Source of the DNA: Streptomyces showdoensis
GTDB taxonomy: Bacteria > Actinomycetota > Actinomycetes > Streptomycetales > Streptomycetaceae
DNA length: 64,000 nucleotides
Direction: 5' to 3'
NCBI RefSeq assembly: GCF_039535475.1
Contig: NZ_BAAAXG010000026.1
Location: forward strand, 3,219,501-3,283,500
The number at the start of each line of letters is the position of its first letter. The stretch's first letter is position 1. A model generated the notes under the pieces. It worked only from the letters and a program-made list of their open reading frames with translations. It made no database searches and was not told where the DNA came from. Shown here piece by piece: positions 48,532-56,628 of the stretch. The position numbers and the translations under genes were made by a program.

Positions 48532-49904
48532 CAGCTCACCGCCATGTCGACGAACTGGGCGTAGTGGCCCTGGAAGGCGGTGGTGATCGTGGCGGTGGGG
48601 CCGGCGCGGTGCTTACCGACGATCACGTCGGCCTCGCCAGCACGCGGGGATTCCTTGTCGTAGGCGTCTTCGCGGTGCAGCAGGATCACGATGTCGGCGT
48701 CCTGCTCGATGGCGCCGGATTCACGAAGGTCGGAGACGAGGGGCTTCTTGTCGGTGCGCTGCTCAGGGCCGCGGTTGAGCTGGGCGAGGATCACGAGCGT
48801 GATGCCGAACTCCTTGGCCATGAGCTTCAGGCCGCGGGTGAGCTTGGAAACCTCGGCCTGCCGGTTCTCCGCCTTGGGGGCGTCCATCAGTTGGAGGTAG
48901 TCGACGATGACCAGGCGGAGACCGACGGTTCGGATCATGTGGCGGACGCGTCCACGCAAAATCGGCAGGGACAGTTCGGCCGAGTCGTTGAGGTAGAGCG
49001 GGGCGTCCGTGATGCGCTGGGCGGCCCGTGCTTCGCGGGCGACGCCGGCGTCATCAACCGACCCGGTCTTGATGTGGTGCAGCGCGACGCGAGACTCTGC
49101 GGCAAGGATGTTGTCGCCGAGCTCCTCCTCGCCCATCTCCAGGGACTCGAAGAGCGTCGGAGTGGCGTGGCGGATCGCGGCGGCCCTGGCGAGACCGAGA
49201 CCGAAGGTCGACTTTCCCATTGCGGGGCGGGCCGCGACGACGACGAGCTGGCCCGGCTTGAAGCCTCCCTGCAGGAGCATGTCGAGGTCAGCGAAGCCAG
49301 TGGGGACGCGGTCATTCTTGTTGGGCTTCGTGACAGACCGCTCGAGGGCTCCGCCGATGATGTCGCGGAGCGCCTTCGGGGCGCTGGCTTCCCGGTTGCG
49401 GACGAGGTCGTCCAGGGCGTCCTGGATGGCGGGGATGTCCGCAGTCGAGTCGAAGGCTGCGGATCGGCCGCGGATGTTCATGTCGTGGCTGAGGGCGAGG
49501 AACCGGCGGTTGATCGCCGCTTCGGTGATCTGCCGGGCGTAGTACGCGGCGCCGGCGTAGCTAGTCTGCGCTTCGTCGTACAGGCTGGACAGGTGGCTAA
49601 CGTCCATGGGCGGGACGGGCATGTAGCCGGTGGCGCGCCAGGTCTGCAGCTGGCGGTGAACGGCTTCCCAGCGGATCTCGCCCTTGGTGAGGGTTTCTCG
49701 GATCTCGTCGACGGCGTTCCATACCCAGCGGAGCTGGTCGGCGAGGATGTCGGCGGGGTCGAACTCGCCGGCGAGCTCGTCGATGAGTGCGGGCCGTGCC
49801 ATGACGGACGCGGCAATGATGCGTTCGGCAGCAAGGTCGGGGCGGTCCTGCCCGGCGCCCGCGTCAGCGATTCCGTCCGGGCCCCACAGGTCGGTGTCGC
49901 TCAT
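48531..49904 (-). CDS. dnaB: Replicative DNA helicase (DnaB-like)
   Basis: A 457-aa hexameric helicase. The N-terminal helical domain spans about 20-160. The RecA-like domain has Walker A VAARPAMGKST, Walker B LVIVDYLQLMD and the arginine/sensor region ending DADIVILLHRED. QLNRGPEQRTDKKP is the usual motif before DLRESGAIEQDAD. It is coupled by ATGA to the loader gene upstream. It would unwind DNA for host polymerase at the phage origin. Confidence 0.95.
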   Translation of the reverse strand: MSDTDLWGPDGIADAGAGQDRPDLAAERIIAASVMARPALIDELAGEFDPADILADQLRWVWNAVDEIRETLTKGEIRWEAVHRQLQTWRATGYMPVPPMDVSHLSSLYDEAQTSYAGAAYYARQITEAAINRRFLALSHDMNIRGRSAAFDSTADIPAIQDALDDLVRNREASAPKALRDIIGGALERSVTKPNKNDRVPTGFADLDMLLQGGFKPGQLVVVAARPAMGKSTFGLGLARAAAIRHATPTLFESLEMGEEELGDNILAAESRVALHHIKTGSVDDAGVAREARAAQRITDAPLYLNDSAELSLPILRGRVRHMIRTVGLRLVIVDYLQLMDAPKAENRQAEVSKLTRGLKLMAKEFGITLVILAQLNRGPEQRTDKKPLVSDLRESGAIEQDADIVILLHREDAYDKESPRAGEADVIVGKHRAGPTATITTAFQGHYAQFVDMAVS

Positions 49905-50521
49905 GCGGCGGCTCCGGTGCGGCGGTCGTGGCCGTCGAGCAGGACGACGCTGGCGCCGCACATCTCGGCGAGGCGGGAGGAGACCCGCGGTCCGGTGACC
50001 TCGGACAGCTGGGTGGGCAGCACGTCGCAGGTGGTGATGACGGGACGACGGTTGATGTACCGCTCGTCGAAGATCTCGAAGAGGCGCTCCTGCGTCCACT
50101 CGGATGCCTTGGCCGCGGCCAAGTCGTCGATGAACAGGAGGTTGCACTCCTGGAGTTCCTTGACGAGGGTGCGGCGGATCTCGTCGGGTCCGTCGGGACG
50201 AAGCGCATCGAAGAGGGTCGTGGAGCGGTAGGTGCGGAGGTCGGGTCCGCCAGACCACGGGCGGTTGGGGGCGTACCAGGCTTCGAGCCATCGGCGGCAG
50301 GTCTGCCAGGCGGTGTGGGTCTTGCCGACGCCGATCGGTCCGGTCAGGAAGAGGCTGTCGCCGCCCCATCCGGCGATCCAGTCGTGGACGTCCTGGTTGA
50401 GCTCGATCGGCTTCTGGTAGATCACGGGCGTCTTGCTGTCGAAGCGGTCGAGGGCCTGCTGGCCTCGCTGCTGGAGCCACTCCTCGCGGGCGGTGGGCTC
50501 GTCAGCCGAACTTGAGTGCAC
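49901..50521 (-). CDS. DnaC/IstB-like helicase loader ATPase
   Basis: A 206-aa AAA+ protein with Walker A GPIGVGKTHTAWQ and Walker B CNLLFIDDLAAAK. RPVITTCDVLPTQLSEVTG and RVSSRLAEM provide sensor 1 and the Arg finger. Its start lies 20 bases inside the end of the initiator gene, and it overlaps DnaB downstream, so all three are coexpressed. It should load DnaB at the origin. Confidence 0.9.
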   Translation of the reverse strand: MHSSSADEPTAREEWLQQRGQQALDRFDSKTPVIYQKPIELNQDVHDWIAGWGGDSLFLTGPIGVGKTHTAWQTCRRWLEAWYAPNRPWSGGPDLRTYRSTTLFDALRPDGPDEIRRTLVKELQECNLLFIDDLAAAKASEWTQERLFEIFDERYINRRPVITTCDVLPTQLSEVTGPRVSSRLAEMCGASVVLLDGHDRRTGAAA

Positions 50522-51368
50522 TCTTCTTCTCCTCGTCGGTCATGTCGCGGGGGGCGGTGGCGGGGCCAGCCGGCTTCTGGCGGCGCTGCGTCGCGGACGC
50601 TTGGCGGCGGAGGGTGTCGTACTTCTCGCGGAGCTTCATCGGCGTGAGGATGTGCGCCTGCCAGAAGTCGTTGGCGTGGGCCCAGTCGATGGCGTGCTTG
50701 GCGTCCTCGACGCTGACGCCGTCGCGGTCGAGCATCAGCCGGGTAGCGGTGCGCCACTTGTCGGTGATGCTGGGCCTCTTGCTGCCGGTCCTTTCAAGGA
50801 CGTCGGCGAGGTGTCGGCAGACGGCTTCGACATCGGCTCGAGGAGGGGTATCGGCGGATGCCGAAGGCTCCGCGTCTTCTTCTTTCCCTGCTCCCTGATC
50901 CCTGCTCCCTGATCCCTGCTCAGGGCGGAGGATCTCCGGAGTCTTCTGGAAGTCCTCCGGAGAATCTCCGGAGTCCTCGGGAGGTTCGAAAGAGTCCTGG
51001 TCGGAGGGGGTGGGGTCGTCGTTCTGTACCTGCTCGGGCCTGGGGAACCTCGGCTTCCGGGGGTGGCTGACTTTTTGGTGCTCGGACCAGTTGGAAACGG
51101 CGATCAGAGCCTTTCCGGAGGCCTCGTAGAGGGTCACCAGACGGGCCGTGTGAAGGCTCTGGAGATCCTCACGAGTCCTCTGGAGGATGTCCGGAGCCTC
51201 TTCGAGGGGCCAGATCGCGGCCCGGATGAGTCGCGGGTCGGCGAGGCCCACACCGTTGTCGTCGACGTAGGTCCACAGCCCGATGAAGGTGAGGCGAGTC
51301 GACAGCTTCAGGTCGGCGATCGTGAGGGAGGTGAAGAACTCCGGCTTGATCGAACGGATACGGGCCAT
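50502..51368 (-). CDS. Replication initiator (DnaD/O-like)
   Basis: A 288-aa protein. The N-terminal winged-helix domain (about 1-95, ARIRSIKPEFFTSLTIADLK) is typical of actinophage initiators. A disordered acidic linker (about 110-165) is followed by a C-terminal helical domain (about 170-260, AIDWAHANDFWQAHILTPMK) resembling DnaD-type partner-binding segments. The linker DNA holds tandem repeats (50886-50973) that may be the origin, as in lambda O. It is followed by the loader and DnaB genes. Confidence 0.85.
   Translation of the reverse strand: MARIRSIKPEFFTSLTIADLKLSTRLTFIGLWTYVDDNGVGLADPRLIRAAIWPLEEAPDILQRTREDLQSLHTARLVTLYEASGKALIAVSNWSEHQKVSHPRKPRFPRPEQVQNDDPTPSDQDSFEPPEDSGDSPEDFQKTPEILRPEQGSGSRDQGAGKEEDAEPSASADTPPRADVEAVCRHLADVLERTGSKRPSITDKWRTATRLMLDRDGVSVEDAKHAIDWAHANDFWQAHILTPMKLREKYDTLRRQASATQRRQKPAGPATAPRDMTDEEKKSALKFG
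50886..50973. repeat. Tandem repeats inside the initiator gene, candidate replication origin
   Basis: A 14-base direct repeat CCCTGCTCCCTGAT occurs exactly at 50886-50899 and 50900-50913, with a partial third copy (50914-50921). Three copies of the palindrome CTCCGGAG follow at 50934-50941, 50955-50962 and 50966-50973. More TCCGGAG copies lie near 51110 and 51190 in the same gene. The repeat unit is not a multiple of three bases, so selection acts on DNA rather than on a peptide repeat. Confidence 0.6.
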
Positions 51369-51404
51369 GGGGAGGGTCTCTTCCGGCTGCTTTGGGTGGG
51401 TGGT

Positions 51405-51581
51405 CTAGGCGGCGGCGTGCTGTGGCGCGCTCGGCCGGTGGTGGTCGCATCGCCACCCCGCGGCGAAGAGACGGGCGGGCTCCCCGCAAACCGGGTTGCC
51501 CGTCTCGCAGAAGCCGGGCGTGGTCTTCGGGTAGGGCGGTGGCTGGATCGACGGGGGGCGGGCCTCGTCGAGGCTGTCCAT
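51405..51581 (-). CDS. Small Cys/His protein (58 aa)
   Basis: A 58-aa frame from ATG 51581 that overlaps the upstream stop (ATGA). The Cys/His set (GFCETG, PVCGEP, WRCDHHRP) could bind zinc. Proline-rich N-terminus. Coupling supports expression. Function unknown. Confidence 0.6.
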   Translation of the reverse strand: MDSLDEARPPSIQPPPYPKTTPGFCETGNPVCGEPARLFAAGWRCDHHRPSAPQHAAA

Positions 51582-52363
51582 CAGGCGGCCTTTCCCATGT
51601 CGCGGATGAGGTCGTGGACGTAGGCGCGGGCCATGCCGAGGCGGTCGGCGATCTCGTGTTCGGGGACGTTGAACGAGGCAAGGTGGGCGATCTCCGCACG
51701 GCGGTAGGCCCCGAGCTCGTTGCGGTCCTCGTTAGGGGTGCACAGGGGATCGTCTATGTCGCGCCAGGCATCAGGGCCCCACCAGCCAGCGGCCCGCGCT
51801 ATTCCGAGCGTTACAGGCGATGAGCCCATCTGGTGGCGTCGCCGTTCGTAGACGGCAGTGATTCGCGCGGCGAAGTCCTTGCTGGTGACGCGGCTGATCT
51901 GGGCGCATATGTGGCGGGCTGTGGCATAGCCGATCTGCGCATCCTCAGCGACCACGTAGAGGGGGTGGCCGAGAACTGCCAGAGCCCGCAGCCTGCGCAT
52001 CGAGCCGAGGTTGCTCGTCCAGTAGCCAGGCCGTTCGGCATCGAATTCTGGGTCGAACGCGAGGATGATCTCGGCATTCTTGGGTGAGCAAGTCCTGTAG
52101 CGGCCAGCGGCAAGTCCGCCGATGGTGCCAGCCTTGATGCCAGTGCAGGTAGCGATGTCGGCCTGCGTCCACCCCTCTTCCTCGATGAGGCGTCGGAGGT
52201 GGTTTGCGGCGGGCGTGGCGTCGACGCGGCTGGGCCCTTCGCGGTGGCGCCTGAGGTCGGACAGCTTGCAGTAGCGCTTGTTGGCTTCAACGCACTCGGG
52301 TCGTCGGCAGCCGCGGAGGTAGCAGCGGCGCTCTCCGTGCTGCGGCGGGTTGTTTCGGCTCAC
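51581..52363 (-). CDS. HTH regulator with N-terminal Cys motif
   Basis: A 260-aa protein. The N-terminus has HGERRCYLRGCRRPECVEAN, a Cys/His module frequent in actinophage proteins. Two HTH candidates follow: GWTQADIATCTGIKAGTIGG (about 64-83) and a C-terminal NVPEHEIADRLGMARAYVHD (about 233-252). The domain order suggests a DNA-binding regulator of early genes. The GTG has GGAG 8 bases upstream. Confidence 0.75.
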   Translation of the reverse strand: MSRNNPPQHGERRCYLRGCRRPECVEANKRYCKLSDLRRHREGPSRVDATPAANHLRRLIEEEGWTQADIATCTGIKAGTIGGLAAGRYRTCSPKNAEIILAFDPEFDAERPGYWTSNLGSMRRLRALAVLGHPLYVVAEDAQIGYATARHICAQISRVTSKDFAARITAVYERRRHQMGSSPVTLGIARAAGWWGPDAWRDIDDPLCTPNEDRNELGAYRRAEIAHLASFNVPEHEIADRLGMARAYVHDLIRDMGKAA

Positions 52364-52590
52364 TGTCCTGTCTCCTTTCGCTGGCTGGGGATGGTGGGGA
52401 GGTCGTAGATTTCGCGGCAGGTGCGGAGGCTGTCGATGGCTTCCTGCATGCGGCGCTGGGCCCGGTGGGCGGCGACGTCGGCCTCGACCTGGTCGGGGGT
52501 GCGGTAGGTGGGCGGCTTGTGGTCGATGGCCCAGGCGATGAGTCCGGCGCCAGCGAGGAAGATCACGCAGGCCCAGTTGAAGACGCTCAC
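52360..52590 (-). CDS. Small membrane-anchored protein (76 aa)
   Basis: A 76-aa protein with one N-terminal membrane segment (about 4-21, FNWACVIFLAGAGLIAWAI) and a helical cytoplasmic tail. GTG overlaps the upstream stop and its own stop overlaps the next start. Function unknown. Confidence 0.55.
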   Translation of the reverse strand: MSVFNWACVIFLAGAGLIAWAIDHKPPTYRTPDQVEADVAAHRAQRRMQEAIDSLRTCREIYDLPTIPSQRKETGQ

Positions 52591-52943
52591 GCTGCGGCCT
52601 CCGTCTTGACGCCGACCCACTGGTGGCAGATGGACTTGTGGACGGTGGCCCGCTTCGACTGGGTGTAGCCGGCGTGGGCTATGAGGCCGGTGCGGGCGGC
52701 GGCGGAGAAGCGGGGCCCCCAGCAGTTCGGGTGGGGCGGTTCAGCGAGTCCGTCCTCGACGAGGTCGGCGGCTTGGAAGGGGACACCAAGGCCGGCGAAC
52801 TTCTCGATCTTCTTGTCACAGTCGGCGGCCCACACGGGGTCGAGCTGGCCGATGCGCTTCATGCCGGCCTGCTTTGCGGTCTCGCCGGCATCGGGGTCGA
52901 TCACGGTGGGAGTGGGGATGGACAGGTTCAGCTGGGTTGCCAC
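52587..52943 (-). CDS. Early actinophage protein (118 aa)
   Basis: A 118-aa protein. The segment GVPFQAADLVEDGLAEPPHP then NCWGPRFSAAARTGLI and a final ATVHKSICHQWVG is typical of a recurring actinophage early family in which a helical unit is followed by a small beta unit. The role is not established; DNA binding is possible. It precedes the RecT gene in the operon. Confidence 0.6.
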   Translation of the reverse strand: MATQLNLSIPTPTVIDPDAGETAKQAGMKRIGQLDPVWAADCDKKIEKFAGLGVPFQAADLVEDGLAEPPHPNCWGPRFSAAARTGLIAHAGYTQSKRATVHKSICHQWVGVKTEAAA

Positions 52944-52972
52944 GGCGGTGTCCTTCCGGTCTGCTGGGTGGT

Positions 52973-53001
52973 GGGCTGGCCGCCTTGCCCGCGGCCAGCC
53001 C
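52973..53001 (-). terminator. Hairpin between the RecT gene and the next early gene
   Basis: An 11-bp stem (GGGCTGGCCGC, 52973-52983, with 52991-53001) with a 7-base loop, directly after the RecT gene. Probably a partial terminator within the operon. Confidence 0.75.
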
Positions 53002-53009
53002 GAGTGGGG

Positions 53010-53810
53010 CTACTGGGCGCCGGCTTCGAGCTCGGGGCGCTGGGGTTCGCTGAGGTACTCGGGCGGGACGTCGATGGCGTCCGGCTGCCAGTCGGTGCGG
53101 ACGGTGCCGTCGTGGGCGAGGGCGCGGGCCAGTTCGGCGCTCTTCGGCAGGGCCTTGAAGTGGTTGCGCAGGACGGTCTTCTTGGCCATCTCGTCGTAGT
53201 TGTCGCGCCAGGCCGGGCTGTTCTTGGACGGCAGCTTCTGGCGCCGCTCTTCGATCTCGGCGGGGTACATGACCTTGAAGGTGCGGCCGCCGTTGATGAG
53301 CCGGGCGACGGAGTAGTAGGCGATGGCCTTGCCCCGCGGGCCGTCGGCGAATGGCCGGTGGATGAGCCGCTCTTCGAGGCCTTCCTCGTGCTCGAAGTAG
53401 TCGTTTTCGCGGACGGTCTCGACCTTCACCGAGGACGCCATCGGGTGCTGGTAGAAGAGCGTCACCATGCCCTGGTAGCCCAGCTGGAACTCGGCCTGGC
53501 CCTTGCGGGGGATGATGTAGGCCTCCTGCGTCGGCGAGCCGGGCTCGAAGCCGAGCTGCGAGCAGGTCATGAGTGCGCCGAGGAACGACTCGGTGGTGCA
53601 GTTCGCCAGGTCGGGGTTCTTGCGGATAAGGGTGAGGGCGATGCGGGCGATCCGGTCGGCGTCCATGTGCTTGGGCAGGGCTCGGGCGATCTCGGGCTTC
53701 ATCCGCTCGATCTGCTGCGCCATGGTCGGCTTGGGCTGCTCGCCGGCCTGCTCGACCTGGCCGACGTTGGCGGCTCGGCGGGCGACGGCGTTGCGGGCGT
53801 CGGAGGTCAC
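53010..53810 (-). CDS. recT: RecT single-strand annealing protein
   Basis: A 266-aa protein with the RecT core: TTESFLGALMTCSQLGFEPG, EAYIIPRKGQAEFQLGYQGM and the GGRTFKVMYPAEIEERRQK / SPAWRDNYDEMAKKTVLRN ending. GTG 53810 overlaps the exonuclease stop. Together with the YqaJ exonuclease it forms a phage recombination pair for genome circularisation and repair. Confidence 0.95.
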   Translation of the reverse strand: MTSDARNAVARRAANVGQVEQAGEQPKPTMAQQIERMKPEIARALPKHMDADRIARIALTLIRKNPDLANCTTESFLGALMTCSQLGFEPGSPTQEAYIIPRKGQAEFQLGYQGMVTLFYQHPMASSVKVETVRENDYFEHEEGLEERLIHRPFADGPRGKAIAYYSVARLINGGRTFKVMYPAEIEERRQKLPSKNSPAWRDNYDEMAKKTVLRNHFKALPKSAELARALAHDGTVRTDWQPDAIDVPPEYLSEPQRPELEAGAQ

Positions 53811-54781
53811 AGGTTCTCCAGGTGCACGTTGAGGACGCGGGTGGGTTCGCCGCGGTACTGCTCGGCGTCGATGTCGGGGTCGGCGGCGAGGGCGGCTTCC
53901 TTCCAGTGGATGGAGCCGCGGCGGGGCCGCCACGAGTAGGCGAGTTCGCCGCGGATGTGGACGTCGGTGGCGTCGCCTGCGATGGCCTTGAGGTGGTTCT
54001 CGGCCTCGGTGATGGCGATGTCGGCGGCTTCGGCCTGTTCCTTGGCTGTGGCGCGGATCTTCAGCCACTTCTCGACCTCGGCCGGGTCAGCGACGACGAT
54101 CTGTTCGACGGGGTTGGCGTGGAGGTGGTCGAGGAGCTGGCCGGTGGCGTGGCTGCCGTCGAGGGGCGGGCGGGTGCCGGTCTGGACCCAGCCCCAGAAC
54201 TCGTCGCCGATGGCGATGAGGTTGTCGATCATTTGCTGGTCGCGCTCGATGCGGTGGACGATGGTGCGCTGGCCGCCGATGGATGCCGCGGAGTAGCCGA
54301 AGTTCCAGCCGGTGAGGGCGAGCTGCCACTGGACCTGGACCTGGACTTCGCCGGGGGTCTCGTCGATCCAGTCTTTGAGGGCGTAGGACGAGCGGGTCTT
54401 GATTTCCAGGACGCCCATCTCGTCGTTCTCGACGGTGGCGCGGTCGAGATTGACGAGCATGTGCGGCCGGCTGGGCAGGCGCAGGGTGCCGGGGTTGTCG
54501 ATGGCGGGGAGGCCGGTCCGCTTGGTGAAGCGGCTGGCGACGAACGGTTCGAGCTCGTGGCCCATCTCGGCGGCCTCGGACAGGACCGGGTCGTGGCGGC
54601 GGGGCACGGTCTCGCCGCGCTTCTTCAGCCAGATCTCCAGCGGGCTCGTGTACTCGTTGAGTCCGCAGATCGCGACGATGTCGCTGCCGCCGATGCCGGT
54701 GGCGCGGACCGCGTGCCACTCGTCGGCCGGCGCGTCGGGGCCGAGGACGATCTGGGCGCCGGAAGGGTAGGTGAGCGTCAC
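53807..54781 (-). CDS. YqaJ-type exonuclease
   Basis: A 324-aa nuclease of the YqaJ/lambda Exo group. Motifs: HAVRATGIGGSDIVAI, AAEMGHELEPFVASRF, catalytic GVLEIKTRSS and the VQVQWQLALTGW segment. It would resect ends for the adjacent RecT. GTG overlaps the upstream stop. Confidence 0.95.
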   Translation of the reverse strand: MTLTYPSGAQIVLGPDAPADEWHAVRATGIGGSDIVAICGLNEYTSPLEIWLKKRGETVPRRHDPVLSEAAEMGHELEPFVASRFTKRTGLPAIDNPGTLRLPSRPHMLVNLDRATVENDEMGVLEIKTRSSYALKDWIDETPGEVQVQVQWQLALTGWNFGYSAASIGGQRTIVHRIERDQQMIDNLIAIGDEFWGWVQTGTRPPLDGSHATGQLLDHLHANPVEQIVVADPAEVEKWLKIRATAKEQAEAADIAITEAENHLKAIAGDATDVHIRGELAYSWRPRRGSIHWKEAALAADPDIDAEQYRGEPTRVLNVHLENL

Positions 54782-55023
54782 GCGGCCACCTGCCCGGCGG
54801 CGATCTGCTGGAGTCGGGTGACGCCGGCAGGGTCGTACTTGATGGCGACGACGGCGGCGACGTAGTCGGGGTAGCTGTTGGTGAGCTTGAAACGGTTGCC
54901 GGGGTCGGCCATGTCGATGGCCTTGATGATCTGTTCGGTGAAGCTGCCGGCCTGGTAGCCGCCGTCGCGGCCGTAGTGGAAGAGGACGTGCGCCGCGACT
55001 TCAGCGGGGATCGTGGGTTCCAT
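54778..55023 (-). CDS. Small early protein (81 aa)
   Basis: An 81-aa protein starting MEPTIPAEVAAHVLFHYG with helical segments and a conserved-looking PDYVAAVVAIKYDPAG. Its position directly upstream of the exonuclease gene, with overlap, suggests a recombination or regulatory helper. Function unknown. Confidence 0.55.
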   Translation of the reverse strand: MEPTIPAEVAAHVLFHYGRDGGYQAGSFTEQIIKAIDMADPGNRFKLTNSYPDYVAAVVAIKYDPAGVTRLQQIAAGQVAA

Positions 55024-55048
55024 GTCGGGCTCCTTGAGGGTGTGCGGG

Positions 55049-55090
55049 GCCAGGCCACCCCGGGCGTGGGAGCGGGTGAGGTGGCCTGGC
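55049..55090 (-). terminator. Hairpin after the DnaN-like gene
   Basis: An 11-bp stem (GCCAGGCCACC, 55049-55059, with 55080-55090) around a 20-base loop lies between the clamp gene and the next leftward gene. It may be a partial terminator. Confidence 0.65.
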
Positions 55091-55127
55091 TGGCGTGGAG
55101 CCACTGGGCTCGACGCCGTCTGGTGGG

Positions 55128-55922
55128 CTACGCGGCCGGCTGGAGGCCGAACTGGCTGACGGCGGTGCTCAGCGGGAAGACGTCGTCCTCGATGCCGAGC
55201 AGGTGCACCAGGGGCTCACCACCCCGCTCCTCGCCCGAGTACTTCCACGGGTCGCCGTCCTTGTCGACCATGTCCTCGTCGAGGTTGAAGCGGATGTCGC
55301 CGACGTCGACGTATCGCGTCAGGCTCTTCCGCCAGCCGTCGAACAGCTCTTCGCGGGACGTGTGGTCATTGCGGATCGGCATCTGCATGCCGATGAACTC
55401 CGACCTGTCGTCCATGAAGACCAGGGCCGCCCCCGGGGCCGCCTGCCACAGGTGCAGGACCTGGGCTGCGTCCTTCCAACGGGCCAGATACTTCGGGGTG
55501 ACGCCGCTCAGCGGGACCGGGTTGAGGCCCATGTCGAAGTACTTGCGGAAGAGGCGCCGCCAGTCGGGCAGTACGGTCGAGTCAGGCAGAGCGGCGACGG
55601 TGAGCGAGTTCACCGTGCCGGACAAGACGACTGTCGGGACGCTGCCGCCGGTGACCTGGATCGAGACGTCGGTGCTGGTCTTGAGCCAGGACAGAAGGGT
55701 GGGGATGTGAGTGCCGGAGATGGAGGTCTTCCACTCGCCGGTGTTGAGGACGGACTGCCGGGCGACGGCCATGGTGAAGCGGTCGGTGGTGACGGCGTAG
55801 AGGTAGCCGTCGCGGGACTCCAGATGCACTGCAGTGAGGGCGGGGATGGTGTCCTCGGTGCTGGCGTGCGGGGCGGCCTGCTTGAGCATTCGCTGCAGGT
55901 CGCTGGCCAGGATGGTGGTCAC
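55128..55922 (-). CDS. DnaN-like sliding clamp protein
   Basis: A 264-aa protein with beta-clamp signatures: TIPALTAVHLESRDGYLYAV and TTDRFTMAVARQ early, and EFIGMQMPIRND late, which resembles the MPxR end of DnaN. It is about 100 residues shorter than bacterial beta, so a domain is missing or very diverged, and the C-terminus extends about 75 residues beyond the clamp end motif. It may interact with host polymerase for phage replication. Confidence 0.75.
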   Translation of the reverse strand: MTTILASDLQRMLKQAAPHASTEDTIPALTAVHLESRDGYLYAVTTDRFTMAVARQSVLNTGEWKTSISGTHIPTLLSWLKTSTDVSIQVTGGSVPTVVLSGTVNSLTVAALPDSTVLPDWRRLFRKYFDMGLNPVPLSGVTPKYLARWKDAAQVLHLWQAAPGAALVFMDDRSEFIGMQMPIRNDHTSREELFDGWRKSLTRYVDVGDIRFNLDEDMVDKDGDPWKYSGEERGGEPLVHLLGIEDDVFPLSTAVSQFGLQPAA

Positions 55923-55951
55923 CTGTGCTCCTTCTTGGGATGCTTGGGTTG

Positions 55952-55980
55952 CGCCCCGTCGACTTCGCCTCGACGGGGCG
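55952..55980 (-). terminator. Hairpin terminator upstream of the clamp gene
   Basis: An 11-bp stem (CGCCCCGTCGA, 55952-55962, with 55970-55980) with a 7-base loop lies between the clamp gene start and the early gene ending at 56040. It should partly separate the first early genes from replication genes. Confidence 0.8.
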
Positions 55981-56039
55981 TTGTGCTGGGGTGGTCTGTC
56001 GCCGGGCCGGCAGGGCGGGTCACCGCCAGCCCGACGGGC

Positions 56040-56222
56040 TCAGGGAAGGAGCTCGGTGAGGATGGGGAGGAGGGAGTAGGCCTGGTTGAAGGCCGTGTCC
56101 TCTGCCCAGCCGTGCTCGTCCTTCAGGTGGTCGGTCATGTCCTCGACGGAGTACATGAGGCTGTTCACCTGGATCCGGTGGCCGCATCCGGGTGCCGTGC
56201 AGCGGAAGTGGCGCTCGTTCAC
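56040..56222 (-). CDS. C2H2-like zinc finger protein (60 aa)
   Basis: A 60-aa protein with CTAPGC and DHLKDEHGW, giving a Cys2His2-type zinc site, and a helical C-terminal half (FNQAYSLLPILTELLP). GTG 56222 has GGAG five bases upstream and overlaps the upstream stop. Possible DNA-binding microprotein. Confidence 0.65.
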   Translation of the reverse strand: MNERHFRCTAPGCGHRIQVNSLMYSVEDMTDHLKDEHGWAEDTAFNQAYSLLPILTELLP

Positions 56223-56317
56223 GAGGTCTCCTTGGAGAGCAGTCGCCCGAGCGCGATCAGGGCGAGCGAGCAGGCGGTGGTTGCGGCGACGGCGCGGAGG
56301 GTGAGGAGGCGGGTCAC
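56219..56317 (-). CDS. 32-aa membrane microprotein
   Basis: A 32-aa frame from GTG 56317 with a hydrophobic helix (RAVAATTACSLALIALGRLL). It overlaps both the upstream and downstream genes by 4 bases (GTGA on both sides), which supports translation. Function unknown. Confidence 0.55.
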   Translation of the reverse strand: MTRLLTLRAVAATTACSLALIALGRLLSKETS

Positions 56318-56628
56318 TGGCCGGCCCCCGCGGTGCGGAGTGCGTAGTCCCCATAGGACTCGGTGTGGCCGTCGCCGACGGACGCCGCGAAGTCGGCGGA
56401 CACCGCGGCCCGGAGGAGACGGCTGGTGAGGCGCTTCGGCAGCGGGATCAGCGGTCCGTGGTCGTGATACACCGTCGGCAGCGGCAAGGGCGTGGGGTCC
56501 CCGGCGCCGACGAGCAGCGGCTCACCCTGATCGGAGTACAGGCCGGTCCACGTCCACTCGACGCCGACGACGTCGATGAAGCCGCCGTCCAAGTCGAAGA
56601 CCGCGCCGTCGTGGAGGTAGGTGGTCAT
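56314..56628 (-). CDS. Early hypothetical protein (104 aa)
   Basis: A 104-aa protein with a beta-rich N-terminus (DLDGGFIDVVGVEWTWTGLY) and a helical C-terminus (LTSRLLRAAVSADFAASVGD). Coupled on both sides. Such proteins are common in Streptomyces phage early regions. Function unknown. Confidence 0.6.
   Translation of the reverse strand: MTTYLHDGAVFDLDGGFIDVVGVEWTWTGLYSDQGEPLLVGAGDPTPLPLPTVYHDHGPLIPLPKRLTSRLLRAAVSADFAASVGDGHTESYGDYALRTAGAGQ

Noticed and set aside
50886..50921. CRISPR-like repeat
   Set aside because: The units are only 14 bases and directly adjacent without spacers. They fit origin iterons better.
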